A stretch of 64,000 bases of DNA from VRUE01 sp963717375 (GTDB lineage: Bacteria > Actinomycetota > Thermoleophilia > Solirubrobacterales > 70-9): contig OY970329.1 in NCBI GenBank assembly GCA_963717375.1, positions 2,542,001 through 2,606,000 of the forward strand, given 5' to 3'. The translations under genes were made by a program, and so were the position numbers. The notes under the pieces are model-generated. The model was not told the origin of the DNA. It was given only the letters and a program-made list of their open reading frames with translations, and did no database searches. Positions 8,845 to 15,725 of this stretch are shown in pieces (the first letter of the stretch is position 1; every line of letters starts with the position of its first letter).

Positions 8845-9473
8845 TGCCGCTGCCTGAAGTCTCCGATCTAGCCGAGGCGTTCTGGCGCGACCTCGGCTAT
8901 CACGCCGAAGACGACGAGGCCCAGGGCTACCCGCTGCTGATCTTCTGCTCGGCGCTGACCCTTCCGCTCGAGCCGATCTACGAGATCGTCCGCGAACGCG
9001 ACGACTCGCCGCCCTGGGCCATCCTCTGGGACGTTGACGAGTGCCCCGCGTGGGCGCTGCCGTACCTCTCGATGTTCCCCGGCGTGGTGTTGCAGCCGGG
9101 GATGACGGAGGAGCAGCAGCGCAACGAGATCCGGGAGCCCACAGGCTGGCGCCGGGGGCAGACGCAGGCGATCAAGATCGCCGGGCAGCGGACCCTTACC
9201 GGGACGAAGCGCGTGATCATTCGGCCGCGGACGCCGGGACCGGGGGAGCACTACGTCCGCACCCTCGCTAGCGAGACGCCCGATGAAGAACGTACGCGGC
9301 GGGAACTGCGAGCCGCGCTTCCGCCGTGGGAGGTCCTCGACTACGAGGCCATCTCCGGCGTCGACTGGGAGGACATCGAAGCCTCCTATGCCGACTGGGA
9401 CACCGTCGCTGCAACTTTCACCGACTGGGACGACCTCGAAGACACCCTGCCCTCCGAGCTTCCCGAACCTTAG
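8844..9473 (+). CDS. Phage tail protein I-like (baseplate wedge)
   Basis: A 209-residue protein directly downstream of J, the usual place of protein I, which caps the wedge and anchors fibres. It contains ECPAWALPYLSMFPGV and RNEIREPTGWRRGQTQAIKIAG, similar to the I family segment that precedes the Trp-Arg-Gly motif. The C-terminus has three copies of an acidic 'DW-D' unit (VDWEDIEASYADWDTVAATF TDWDD type), a short degenerate repeat. The ATG is embedded in the J stop. Confidence 0.75.
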   Translation: MPLPEVSDLAEAFWRDLGYHAEDDEAQGYPLLIFCSALTLPLEPIYEIVRERDDSPPWAILWDVDECPAWALPYLSMFPGVVLQPGMTEEQQRNEIREPTGWRRGQTQAIKIAGQRTLTGTKRVIIRPRTPGPGEHYVRTLASETPDEERTRRELRAALPPWEVLDYEAISGVDWEDIEASYADWDTVAATFTDWDDLEDTLPSELPEP

Positions 9474-9485
9474 AAGGAGCCCACT

Positions 9486-10244
9486 ATGCCCGAAGAATAC
9501 GGCCCACTAAAACTCAAGGTGCCGAAAGGCAAAGGCGACGGGGCAAAAGCTCCGCAAGCCTTCAAAGACTTCGCCGACTCGATTCTGAAACCGGCAACTG
9601 CGGCGAAAAGTCAGCTCGCCATCGTGCAGAGCGATGGGTCGATCGTCTACAAGACGATCAAAGGCGATGCGAACCTGGAACAGGATGGGACGCTGACGCT
9701 CACGCCGAGTTCGGTGGGAAGCAGCGAGGTGGTGGACGGGAGCCTCACGGACTCGGACTTGGCGAGTCCCAACAACTCTGCATATCGAACCATGGCTCAG
9801 GGGACAGGGGTCTATGAAAGTGAAAAAGAAGGAACTAGATACTTCCTTCAAAACGGAACCCTTCAGACGATCTCACTCCTCCTGGGAGGTATCGCCATCC
9901 TATTTTACTTCGCAAAAGCCGACTACGAAGTAGCTGGGAAGACTCAAAAATTGCGGATGCGGGCTCAGCAAATAACGTCCGAAGCTGGCCCGGGCACAAC
10001 GTTGACGGTTGGGATGTACCCGGTCACGGCGGTTGGGGCCGGTCTTCTCACGTTGGGGAGCGTGATCACAGGATCAACCGTAGCCTTTGCTTCTACGGCT
10101 GCGAAAACGTTGGCCCAGGGTAATTCGGGGGACTTTGCGATCCCGTCTGATGGGTACTACATCTTTGGCGTTACCAACTCCGGGAAAACGGCGACTTCAA
10201 GCCAACAGACGTTGAGTTTCCAGCTTCAGACCCACAGCGTTTGA
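9486..10244 (+). CDS. Putative tail fibre / receptor-binding protein
   Basis: A 252-residue protein with a strong ribosome site (AGAAGGAG) before ATG 9486. The N-terminus is Lys-rich and likely attaches to the baseplate; the middle contains repeats of the SEVVDGSLTDSDLASPN kind that are common in fibres; the C-terminus (from about residue 120) is beta-rich and ends in QTLSFQLQTHSV. From about 9,800 the bases are visibly richer in A and T than the tail genes before it, as expected for a fast-changing host-recognition tip. Function is inferred from position at the end of the tail operon. Confidence 0.6.
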   Translation: MPEEYGPLKLKVPKGKGDGAKAPQAFKDFADSILKPATAAKSQLAIVQSDGSIVYKTIKGDANLEQDGTLTLTPSSVGSSEVVDGSLTDSDLASPNNSAYRTMAQGTGVYESEKEGTRYFLQNGTLQTISLLLGGIAILFYFAKADYEVAGKTQKLRMRAQQITSEAGPGTTLTVGMYPVTAVGAGLLTLGSVITGSTVAFASTAAKTLAQGNSGDFAIPSDGYYIFGVTNSGKTATSSQQTLSFQLQTHSV

Positions 10245-10246
10245 TT

Positions 10247-10603
10247 CTATGGAGAGCGACGTGTGTGGTACAGGAAAGTGAACGCGACTTCGCCTCGATA
10301 TCTGATGGTCAAACGTGAGCGGCCGCAGTTTCTTACTTCAACATCGAGTCGGCGTGTAAGGAGAATCCACCGGCACCTTGATATCAAAGATCCTTGCTGG
10401 TCAACTTTTCTTCCGTTGACGTAGATGTAAAAGCGTAGTTCGTGATGGTCGTCAAGACGGTTCGGCGAGTGCCATGACTGCATCCGGGGATCAGCCTGCA
10501 AACGCAAGATGGTTTTTGCGTAGGTCGACGGCGCGGAGAGCAACAGCGTGCCGCAGGCAATGATGCACACGGCGAGCGGCCGTAGGTATCGTGCTCGTGT
10601 CAT
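10247..10603 (-). CDS. Secreted small protein (phage cargo)
   Basis: A 118-residue protein on the strand opposite to all neighbours. It has a Sec signal peptide (RPLAVCIIACGTLLLSAPSTYA, cleavage after about residue 26) and a beta-rich mature part with two Cys (SRCRWILL, VRNCGRS) that may form a disulfide. The ATG at 10603 follows GAGG; an upstream in-frame extension lacks a ribosome site. Its 3' end is almost touching the fibre gene end. Placement between tail and lysis genes, reversed strand and a signal peptide fit a cargo ('moron') gene expressed from the prophage. I do not recognise the family. Confidence 0.6.
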   Translation of the reverse strand: MTRARYLRPLAVCIIACGTLLLSAPSTYAKTILRLQADPRMQSWHSPNRLDDHHELRFYIYVNGRKVDQQGSLISRCRWILLTRRLDVEVRNCGRSRLTIRYRGEVAFTFLYHTRRSP

Positions 10604-10707
10604 CGGAACCTCAACTTTCGATGGCCGGCCCCGGGGCGTCTCTAGCGCTGCCGGGGCATTTGCTTGAACGATGCGGAGCATAGAGCCTGGGGCTGAGCGG
10701 CGCAAGC

Positions 10708-11115
10708 TCAGGATGCACATTCCATCAGCACGCTTGGATCGCCAGAACCGGCATAGCGGCCCGAGCAGTCCGTCACTTCGTCAGTGGCAAGCGTGACTTC
10801 GATATGTGCTGGCCCCTGCCGGACAGCCTTGCCGCTCTTGACGCGGTAGTGATCAATCGCTAGGGCCTTCACGGGGTAGCCCTCGTAACGCAGTTCAGCG
10901 GTGCAGCTGGTCCGGGACGTGCAATCGGAATAGACGATCCACTCGTCAGGGAAGAGCGCCGCCCGCTGAACGTCGCGCTCTGCAGCGGCTTCCACTGCCT
11001 TTTCGGACTTCGCGAGTGGGGACCGGTGGGCCGGGGCAGCGCTCTCGTTGCCGCACCCAGTCAGTAGCGCAGTCGCAGCCACAAGCGCCAGAAGTGTTCT
11101 CCCTCGCCAAGACAA
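10708..11115 (-). CDS. Prophage-encoded lipoprotein
   Basis: A 135-residue protein starting at TTG 11115 with a lipoprotein signal (RTLLALVAATALLTGC, lipobox LLTGC). The mature part is short, with two Cys-flanked segments (SDCTSRTSCTAELRYEGYPVKALAIDHYRV, DCSGRYAGSGDPSVLMEC) likely forming disulfides. Together with the next secreted gene it forms a two-gene reverse-strand unit. Phage lipoproteins often block superinfection by masking receptors or injection; that role is a guess here. No homology recognised. Confidence 0.6.
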   Translation of the reverse strand: MSWRGRTLLALVAATALLTGCGNESAAPAHRSPLAKSEKAVEAAAERDVQRAALFPDEWIVYSDCTSRTSCTAELRYEGYPVKALAIDHYRVKSGKAVRQGPAHIEVTLATDEVTDCSGRYAGSGDPSVLMECAS

Positions 11116-11187
11116 GGCCGCGCATCGTACCCAACCCCGACTCCACGGAGACCGATGACCACTCCTGACCAGAAAGGCCGGGCATGA

Positions 11188-11346
11188 ATGAAGCTGCGAC
11201 TAGGGCCGGGTTTCTTTTCTCGCGCCGTCGGCGTTTTCGTGATCTTGCTCGGCGCCAGCACCTGGCCGCATATCCACGGCGAGCTCGTCATCGCTGGCCT
11301 GGGCTTTATGGGCGCGCCGACGATGTTCGGGAAGGACAAAGAGTGA
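11188..11346 (+). CDS. Small membrane protein, lysis region
   Basis: A 52-residue protein starting at ATG 11188 (an ATG at 11184 is in another frame). It has one hydrophobic helix (AVGVFVILLGAS) and a second weaker one (ELVIAGLGFMGAPTMF). It opens the rightward lysis block and its stop overlaps the next start. Too short to recognise; a holin-type or phage membrane accessory role is possible. Confidence 0.5.
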   Translation: MKLRLGPGFFSRAVGVFVILLGASTWPHIHGELVIAGLGFMGAPTMFGKDKE

Positions 11347-11435
11347 TCACGCTCTGGGTCCTCAAGCATCAATGGGGCGTCGGTTGGCTCGGAGCTATCG
11401 CCTACGCCGAGGTCCTGTGGATGAGGTTCCACTGA
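11343..11435 (+). CDS. Very small hydrophobic peptide, lysis region
   Basis: A 30-residue peptide starting at GTG 11343 within the preceding stop (GAGTGATC) and ending in a stop that overlaps the next ATG (TGATG). The sequence is a single Trp-rich helix (WGVGWLGAIAYAEVLWM). The tight coupling on both sides supports translation; function unknown. Confidence 0.4.
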   Translation: MITLWVLKHQWGVGWLGAIAYAEVLWMRFH

Positions 11436-11785
11436 TGAGGGCGCGAACGAAACGCATTCTCGTCTACGTCGCCGTGATCGGCTTTGCTCTCTACTCCGTC
11501 TGGTCGGCCAAGGACAGCGCTGAGAAGGCGAACCAGAATTCAACGGACCTCCAGGCTGGCCTGATCGAATCCTGCCGGGTCAACGGCAACCCCCTTCGGG
11601 TCACTGTCCAGGGCTTGCTCCACGAACAGATCGCCTCGGCCCGCCAGACGCCGGCCAGCTTCTTCCCCGACATCCCCCCGGCGACCTTTCATCGCCTGAT
11701 CCGGGAAAGCATCGAAGCCAAGCGCAAGCGACTGGCGACGATCGCACCCGTGAACTGCGCAGCCCAGTACCGCGGCTCGCGCTGA
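11435..11785 (+). CDS. Membrane-anchored phage protein, lysis region
   Basis: A 116-residue protein with an N-terminal membrane helix (RILVYVAVIGFALYSVW) followed by a coiled-coil-prone region and a C-terminal domain with two Cys (IESCRVNG, APVNCAAQY). The layout, short cytoplasmic tail, one helix and an outside domain, resembles phage-encoded accessory membrane proteins next to endolysins. It is coupled to the two tiny genes before it. No family recognised. Confidence 0.55.
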   Translation: MRARTKRILVYVAVIGFALYSVWSAKDSAEKANQNSTDLQAGLIESCRVNGNPLRVTVQGLLHEQIASARQTPASFFPDIPPATFHRLIRESIEAKRKRLATIAPVNCAAQYRGSR

Positions 11786-11828
11786 TCCTCGCCGCCAGAG
11801 CGCGGCTTCCATACGAAAGGAGGGCCGC

Positions 11829-12416
11829 GTGTCCCGCGACCCGAAGCTGAACCGCCTACGGCGGAAGACGAAGCGCGCTCGCCACGACGAGCGCCTGCAC
11901 ACTCGCAAGGCCAGCCGCTACCAGCGCAAGGTCGCGTTCCTGCGGCTGCGGATCGCCAAGGTCGTTGCTCGGCGCAAGCACCTGGAGAAGGTCGCCGTCC
12001 TCGACGGAACTCCGGTCACGCTCGAGCAGAAGATCGCGCTGCTGTACGCCCGGTCGAAGGGCTGGGACGGCGTCGTCAATTCGGGGGACCGGCGGACTGT
12101 GATCGGTCGTCTGCTCCGGCGTCTCGGCAAGTCCACCCAGCTCGCGCTCTGGAACCTCTTCCAGCGTGGCGAAGGCGCTCCCGCCAACCCGCCTTGGAAG
12201 GGCACGCACCAGCGCCTGGGCGACGACGTAATCGGGACGTCGGGAGAGCCGATCCCGGCCTGGCAGCAGGGCATCGACACCACTGCCGCGACCCTGCTCC
12301 GCTCGATTCTCAACGCCGTCGGCTTCGATATCCGCCAGACATACGGAGACGAGGAGTGGCACTCGAACTGGATGACGCCGATCAAGCCGGTGCTGGTCCG
12401 ATTGGGGCTGGTCTAG
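11829..12416 (+). CDS. Hypothetical phage protein, basic N-terminus
   Basis: A 195-residue protein from GTG 11829 after AAAGGAGGG. The first 60 residues are very basic and helical (RLRRKTKRARHDERLHTRKASRYQRKVAFLRLRIAKVVARRKHLE in two parts), the second half contains a folded domain (VTLEQKIALLYARSKGWDG, IPAWQQGIDTTAATLLRSILN). It lies between membrane genes and the endolysin, so a wall-related role is possible but not shown. The next gene begins at the base after its stop. Confidence 0.6.
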   Translation: MSRDPKLNRLRRKTKRARHDERLHTRKASRYQRKVAFLRLRIAKVVARRKHLEKVAVLDGTPVTLEQKIALLYARSKGWDGVVNSGDRRTVIGRLLRRLGKSTQLALWNLFQRGEGAPANPPWKGTHQRLGDDVIGTSGEPIPAWQQGIDTTAATLLRSILNAVGFDIRQTYGDEEWHSNWMTPIKPVLVRLGLV

Positions 12417-12665
12417 ATGGCCGGGCACGCGCACTTCGAGGTCTATCCGCAGCACTTCAATCCGACGCCTTATCCCGAGGGCAAACGCACCGAGTGGCGC
12501 TGGCGCCTGAAGTCAGCCAACGGCGAGATCGTCGCCAGCGGCGAGGGCTTCACCCGGCCAGAGGACGCAGAGCGAGCCTGCACCGATGTTGCCGAGACCG
12601 TAGGCCGGGTGGAGTGGCAGGGGCCGGACGGCGATGACGTCTGTGTCGAGCGGGTGGACTCGTGA
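12417..12665 (+). CDS. DUF1508 (YegP-like) protein
   Basis: An 82-residue protein with the DUF1508 signature: EWRWRLKSANGEIVASGEGFT followed by EDAERACTDV. The family is small, beta-alpha, often duplicated in bacteria and of unknown biochemical role. It is unusual to see it inside a phage lysis block; it starts directly after the previous stop and its own stop overlaps the endolysin GTG. Confidence 0.8.
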   Translation: MAGHAHFEVYPQHFNPTPYPEGKRTEWRWRLKSANGEIVASGEGFTRPEDAERACTDVAETVGRVEWQGPDGDDVCVERVDS

Positions 12666-13192
12666 CCCGCGCCAGCCATAGCGGCAAGTCCGCCCGTGAG
12701 CTGAAGCACTTCGCTGAGAAGCCGGTCGAGCGTCGCGCCCCGAAGGGCAAGATCCGCTGGCGCCTCTCTTGGGCGGCCCGCTTCGTCGCCAGGTGGGAGG
12801 GCTGGTCGGCCGAGGCCTATTGGGACAGCCTCGGCAGCGTGTGGACGATCGCCTACGGCCACACCGGCGGGGTGAAAGCGGGCGAAGTCTGGTCGAAAGC
12901 CAAGGGCCTGGCGATGCTGACGCGCGACCTTCATACCGCGGCGCGGGCGGTCAGCCGCAACATCAAGGTCAAGCTCGCGGTCCGCCAGCGCATTGCCCTG
13001 ATCTCCCTGGTCTACAACTGCGGCCCTGGCGCTGTCGAAGGCTCAACGCTTCAGCGCAAGCTCAACGCCGGCAACTACCTCGGCGCGGCCAATGAGTTCC
13101 TGGAGTGGTCCCACGCCGGCGGCGAAGTCGTCCAAGGCCTGCTCAACCGCCGGCGCGAGGAGCGCTGGCTGTTCCTGCACCCGGGCCGATGA
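12662..13192 (+). CDS. Endolysin, glycoside hydrolase family 24 (T4-lysozyme type)
   Basis: A 176-residue muramidase predicted to cut the glycan strands of peptidoglycan at the end of the lytic cycle. The catalytic triad is visible: Glu46 in RWEGW, Asp55 in YWDSLGS, Thr62 in WTIAYGHT, with spacing close to T4 lysozyme. Later motifs (ALISLVYNCGPGAVEGSTL, NAGNYLGAANEF, GLLNRRREERWLF) match the GH24 C-terminal half. About 30 basic residues precede the domain and no signal peptide is seen, so export needs a holin. GTG start at 12662. Confidence 0.92.
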   Translation: MTRASHSGKSARELKHFAEKPVERRAPKGKIRWRLSWAARFVARWEGWSAEAYWDSLGSVWTIAYGHTGGVKAGEVWSKAKGLAMLTRDLHTAARAVSRNIKVKLAVRQRIALISLVYNCGPGAVEGSTLQRKLNAGNYLGAANEFLEWSHAGGEVVQGLLNRRREERWLFLHPGR

Positions 13193-13287
13193 CATTCCTG
13201 CTCGGCGTAGCGGTCGGCGCCGCACCGGCCCTCATCTACCTAGCCCACAAGCTCTACCGGCGCTACAAGGATGCGCTGGAGACGTGA
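13189..13287 (+). CDS. Tiny membrane peptide after endolysin
   Basis: A 32-residue peptide (ATG 13189, overlapping the endolysin stop) with one hydrophobic helix, FLLGVAVGAAPALIYLAHKL, and a basic tail. Its place between endolysin and the next membrane gene fits a lysis accessory or small holin. Short length limits certainty. Confidence 0.45.
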   Translation: MTFLLGVAVGAAPALIYLAHKLYRRYKDALET

Positions 13288-13298
13288 AAGGAAGCCTC

Positions 13299-13469
13299 AT
13301 GCTCAATCTCCACCCGAAGGTCAAGGTCCCCGCGATCGTCGGCACCGTCATTACCATCGGCTTGGCCGTCGCCACGGCGCTCACTTCGGTGCCGGCGACT
13401 GCTGTCTACGCCGCCGCCGGGGTGACGTTCCTGAACACGGTCGCTGGGTACTTCACGTACGCCGAATAG
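13299..13469 (+). CDS. Candidate holin-like membrane protein
   Basis: A 56-residue protein starting at ATG 13299 after AAAGGAAG. It has two hydrophobic segments (IVGTVITIGLAVATAL and AVYAAAGVTFLNTVAGYF) separated by a short turn, and lies last in the lysis operon just before a strong terminator. Two short helices next to an endolysin are typical of small holins, which form the lesion that releases the enzyme. No named family recognised. Confidence 0.55.
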   Translation: MLNLHPKVKVPAIVGTVITIGLAVATALTSVPATAVYAAAGVTFLNTVAGYFTYAE

Positions 13470-13494
13470 CGCCGGCCACAGATCGCTGAACTTC

Positions 13495-13528
13495 AGCCCC
13501 CCGTCTCTTCGGAGTCGGGGGGCTTTTT
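13495..13528 (+). terminator. Intrinsic terminator of the tail/lysis operon
   Basis: Perfect 9-bp stem AGCCCCCCG / CGGGGGGCT with a 12-base loop, followed by TTTTT at 13524-13528. It ends the rightward late operon 25 bases after the holin-like gene and also faces the leftward gene that begins on the other side. Confidence 0.9.
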
Positions 13529-13533
13529 GCGTT

Positions 13534-13866
13534 CTAGGGCCGGACCCAGCAGAGGAGGTCGCGAAGGATCAGTTCGCACCGCGGCAGCGTGTCCCGGTCC
13601 TTCAGGCCCTCGAGCGCGGCCTTGGCGATGGCCTTGTCGCACGCGGGGGGACTCTCGGCCTCGAACTTCTTCCACCACAGATCGCAGGCGGTTTGGAGAC
13701 GGCGGTCTCGCTGGCGGGCAACTAGGAGCAGGAGGTCGAGCGCCTCGTGGACGTCGAGCGGGGGGCCCTCCTCGGCCATTTGTTGGGCGGCAAGGATGGC
13801 GTCCTTGAGGTGGCCCTTCTGGATGGCGCCGTTGAAGTGGCCTAGGTATTGGGTGCGGCGTCCCAT
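13534..13866 (-). CDS. Hypothetical phage protein, leftward
   Basis: A 110-residue helical protein (MGRRTQYLGHFNGAIQKGHL..., ending LILRDLLCWVRP). It reads towards the terminator at 13495-13528. Start chosen at ATG 13866; the longer open frame upstream is Arg/Pro-rich and lacks a ribosome site. The pattern of short helices with conserved-looking WWKKFEAE and ALEGLKDRD runs suggests a small DNA- or protein-binding fold, unassigned. Confidence 0.55.
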   Translation of the reverse strand: MGRRTQYLGHFNGAIQKGHLKDAILAAQQMAEEGPPLDVHEALDLLLLVARQRDRRLQTACDLWWKKFEAESPPACDKAIAKAALEGLKDRDTLPRCELILRDLLCWVRP

Positions 13867-13987
13867 ACGAACAGATGTTCCCACCGGGGTCAAGGTACGT
13901 CGGCGGTGTGCGGCCTGCTGGCCAAACCTCGGTCTTGCCGCTACAACTGAAGGGAGGGGGAGGCGCCGGGTCCTTCTTAGCCACGGC

Positions 13988-14185
13988 ATGCCCCGCGTCG
14001 ACCCCCTCAAGAGACTGCGAGAGATCCGGGATCAGCTCAGGATCGTCGAAGCCTTGATTCCTGAGCGCGAAGAGCTGATCGGCCGGGCACTACGTCAGGG
14101 CTCGTCCGAGCGGAAAATCGCAGAGGCCGCGGGTCTCTCCCAGACTCGGATCAACGAAATCTCTGGACGAATAGGTGACCGGTGA
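13988..14185 (+). CDS. Small HTH protein
   Basis: A 65-residue protein with an N-terminal helix (DPLKRLREIRDQLRIVEALIPERE) and a C-terminal helix-turn-helix, ELIGRALRQGSSERKIAEAAGLSQTRINEIS, of the sigma-region-4/Trp-repressor style. It likely binds DNA. It sits upstream of the peptide/regulator pair and points in the same direction as the regulator. A related design (short coiled N-terminus plus simple HTH) is common in actinobacterial phages. Confidence 0.65.
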   Translation: MPRVDPLKRLREIRDQLRIVEALIPEREELIGRALRQGSSERKIAEAAGLSQTRINEISGRIGDR

Positions 14186-14302
14186 CCGGTCGCTAATTAG
14201 GTGTCGGCGGGGCTCCACTGCGGTACGGTCGCGTGCATCGTGGCAGCTGAGAGCAAGGGGCCGACCCCCAACAGAAGGGAGGCCAGCCCACGCCGCCTGC
14301 TG

Positions 14303-14362
14303 CTAGTTCGTCTTGAAGACGCTCAGCAACGGAACAGTCGTCTCCACTTTGGAAACCTTCAT
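14303..14362 (-). CDS. 19-residue peptide gene, copy 1 (prophage)
   Basis: A short frame reads MKVSKVETTVPLLSVFKTN and stops at TAG. It is preceded by GAAAGGGGGTGAG, 4 bases before the ATG, and farther up by CTGCTGACGA. Both leader elements, and the peptide pattern KV(E/D)xx(V/I)Px(L/I)SxFK, recur at 40,487-40,543, so this is very unlikely to be chance. It is divergent from a winged-helix regulator (14,541), with tandem dyads between. No modification enzyme or transporter is adjacent. The C-terminal residue is Asn, the residue that MccB-type enzymes adenylate in microcin C precursors; whether the chromosomal enzyme at 38,442 acts on it is speculation. Could be a signalling peptide, RiPP precursor or regulator ligand. 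Confidence 0.7.
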   Translation of the reverse strand: MKVSKVETTVPLLSVFKTN

Positions 14363-14422
14363 GGCGCTCACCCCCTTTCTCGTCAGCAGAAAAGGAAGCC
14401 GCGGTTGTTAGACCTACGACCG

Positions 14423-14456
14423 GTGGGAGAAGTTCCACCAGTGGAGAGATTCCCAC
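14423..14456. promoter_or_regulatory. Tandem 16-bp dyads between peptide and regulator (copy 1)
   Basis: Two imperfect palindromes, GTGGGAGAAGTTCCAC (14,423-14,438) and GTGGAGAGATTCCCAC (14,441-14,456), lie 18 bp apart centre to centre in the gap between the divergent peptide and regulator. Their spacing of nearly two helical turns suits cooperative dimers. They are the likely operators of the adjacent regulator. Confidence 0.65.
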
Positions 14457-14540
14457 TGGTTCCGGACGCTTTTGGGCGATGGCGCTTTAATTCAGGTATG
14501 CAGAACGCTCAGAAAACCCCTGCGGGACACGAGGCTCGAA

Positions 14541-15134
14541 ATGCCTAAGACCAAGAAGAAGACCCGCGATGGTCTGATCGCCAAGGCTTTTGCGCACCCG
14601 GCGCGAGGTGAAGTGCTGACCGCGTTCACGGAACGGACAGCGAGTCCGGCCGAACTTGCCGAAGACCTGGGCCACGATGTGCGCTACCTGAGCTACCACA
14701 TCAAGTTGCTGCGCGATTGGAAACTGATCCAGCTCGTCAAAGAAGAGCCCAAGCGGGGAGCGATAGAGCACTTCTACCGAGCGACCACCCGGACGCGGGT
14801 CGACATGAAAGCGTTTGAAAGCCTGTCGAAGGCCCAACAGGGAGACGGCTGCGGACAGGTAGTGCGCCTTCTGCTCGAGGACTACCGCGAGGCCGCTGAC
14901 GGCGGCACCTTGACGACTCGTCCTGATTGGTATGCGGGCAGAACCCTCCTCGATATAGACGAGCAGGGATGGCGCGAAATCTCCGAGCGCATTCAGGAGG
15001 TCGCCAGCGATTTCATCGACGTGGTGCAGGCCGAGAGCGCCAATCGAATCGCGAAGTCGGGCGAGAAGCCGATACGCGCCTCCGCTTCGATCCTGTTCTT
15101 GGAGCTTCCAGCCAAGTCGGACTCTCGTAAGTAG
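14541..15134 (+). CDS. Winged-helix regulator, peptide-linked, copy 1
   Basis: A 197-residue protein (ATG 14541; a longer frame to 14472 runs into the operator side and lacks a site). Residues about 8-75 form an ArsR-like winged helix: HPARGEVLTAFTERTASPAEL, DVRYLSYHIKLLRDWKLI. The C-terminal half has a conserved element, RTLLDIDEQGWREISERIQ followed by VVQAESANR, shared with the regulator at 40,695 (RSLLRVDEQGW...IQDEA...VEVES). That shared C-terminal domain, not the DNA-binding part, defines the pair and may sense the peptide. It lies in the phage control region just upstream of the CI/Cro switch, so it could influence the lysis-lysogeny choice; that is inference. Confidence 0.8.
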   Translation: MPKTKKKTRDGLIAKAFAHPARGEVLTAFTERTASPAELAEDLGHDVRYLSYHIKLLRDWKLIQLVKEEPKRGAIEHFYRATTRTRVDMKAFESLSKAQQGDGCGQVVRLLLEDYREAADGGTLTTRPDWYAGRTLLDIDEQGWREISERIQEVASDFIDVVQAESANRIAKSGEKPIRASASILFLELPAKSDSRK

Positions 15135-15392
15135 CTCCGCTCAGGAAAATTCTACTCGTCAGGGAATTCCCGTTGACAAGAAGCTTCTCGTCCGAAAGGG
15201 TGCGGGGCATGGCGAGCAGGGGAGAGGTTGACGAATGTTATTGTCTGCGGTGGGAATGAGCAACGTGACTCCTGCAGAAGCACTGGCTCTCCGCGACCTT
15301 CGTGCCGCCGTTGACCGGGCGGGCGGCGAGTTGAGCGACGAGTCCCCGTGGTCCCCGACGCTCGCGCTCCTCGCGGAGGAGCTGGGGGACGG
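15135..15392. other. Gap with palindrome and weakly supported small ORF
   Basis: Between regulator and CI-like gene. It holds a GGGAATTCCC palindrome (15,162-15,171), a TTGACA hexamer at 15,173 without a convincing -10 partner, and a possible 77-residue frame (ATG 15235, site GGGGAGAGG, end 15468) whose 3' part overlaps the CI-like gene by 76 bases on the other strand. The overlap makes a real protein doubtful. Confidence 0.4.
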
Positions 15393-15635
15393 TCAGCCCT
15401 TCGTCTTCAGGGTCGCCTTGGCCTCATCGAGCAGATCGAAGAGCGAAGCGCCCGTCGCATCCTCGTAGGCCTGTAGGAGATCGTTAAGGGCAACGAAGGT
15501 CTGCCCGTTCTCAAAGAGTCGAATCGTGTCTTCGGTCTTGCCGACCTTGACCGCGACTTCAGCGCGGGAGGCACCGGACTCCTCCCTCGCTTTCTTTGCC
15601 GCCCCAGCGAGGGCGCCGATCAATCCTGTGCTCAC
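15393..15635 (-). CDS. CI-like XRE repressor
   Basis: An 80-residue protein from GTG 15635. Residues about 8-60 form a XRE helix-turn-helix (KKAREESGASRAEVAVKVGKTEDTIRLFENG), with a short helical end. It is divergent from a second XRE gene, with paired operators in the 90-base gap: the standard layout of a temperate phage switch. It lacks a cleavable LexA-type domain, so induction must work by another route than RecA-stimulated self-cleavage. Confidence 0.75.
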   Translation of the reverse strand: MSTGLIGALAGAAKKAREESGASRAEVAVKVGKTEDTIRLFENGQTFVALNDLLQAYEDATGASLFDLLDEAKATLKTKG

Positions 15636-15673
15636 GGGCGGAACGGTAGACGAAATTCGCTGATAGCGGAATA

Positions 15674-15709
15674 GTTCCAGAATTAGACTCTTGAATTTAA
15701 TTCCGGAAC
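15674..15709. promoter_or_regulatory. Paired operators of the CI/Cro-like switch
   Basis: GTTCCAGAATTA (15,674-15,685) and TAATTCCGGAAC (15,698-15,709) are inverted copies matching at 11 of 12 bases. A further dyad GGAATAGTTCC overlaps the left copy. The right copy covers the spacer of the Cro promoter, so binding there would block it. Confidence 0.75.
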
Positions 15710-15719
15710 CTGTTAGGTT
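15691..15719 (+). promoter_or_regulatory. Promoter of the Cro-like gene, leaderless
   Basis: TTGAAT (15,691-15,696), a 17-base spacer and TAGGTT (15,714-15,719). The expected transcription start, 7 bases after the -10 element, coincides with the GTG start codon at 15,726, so the mRNA is probably leaderless. No ribosome site is present before the GTG, which agrees. Confidence 0.65.
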
Positions 15720-15725
15720 GGCCCC

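Noticed and set aside
15235..15468. 77-residue frame with fair ribosome site
   Set aside because: Its second half is the reverse complement of the CI-like gene; not listed as a gene, only noted in the gap.
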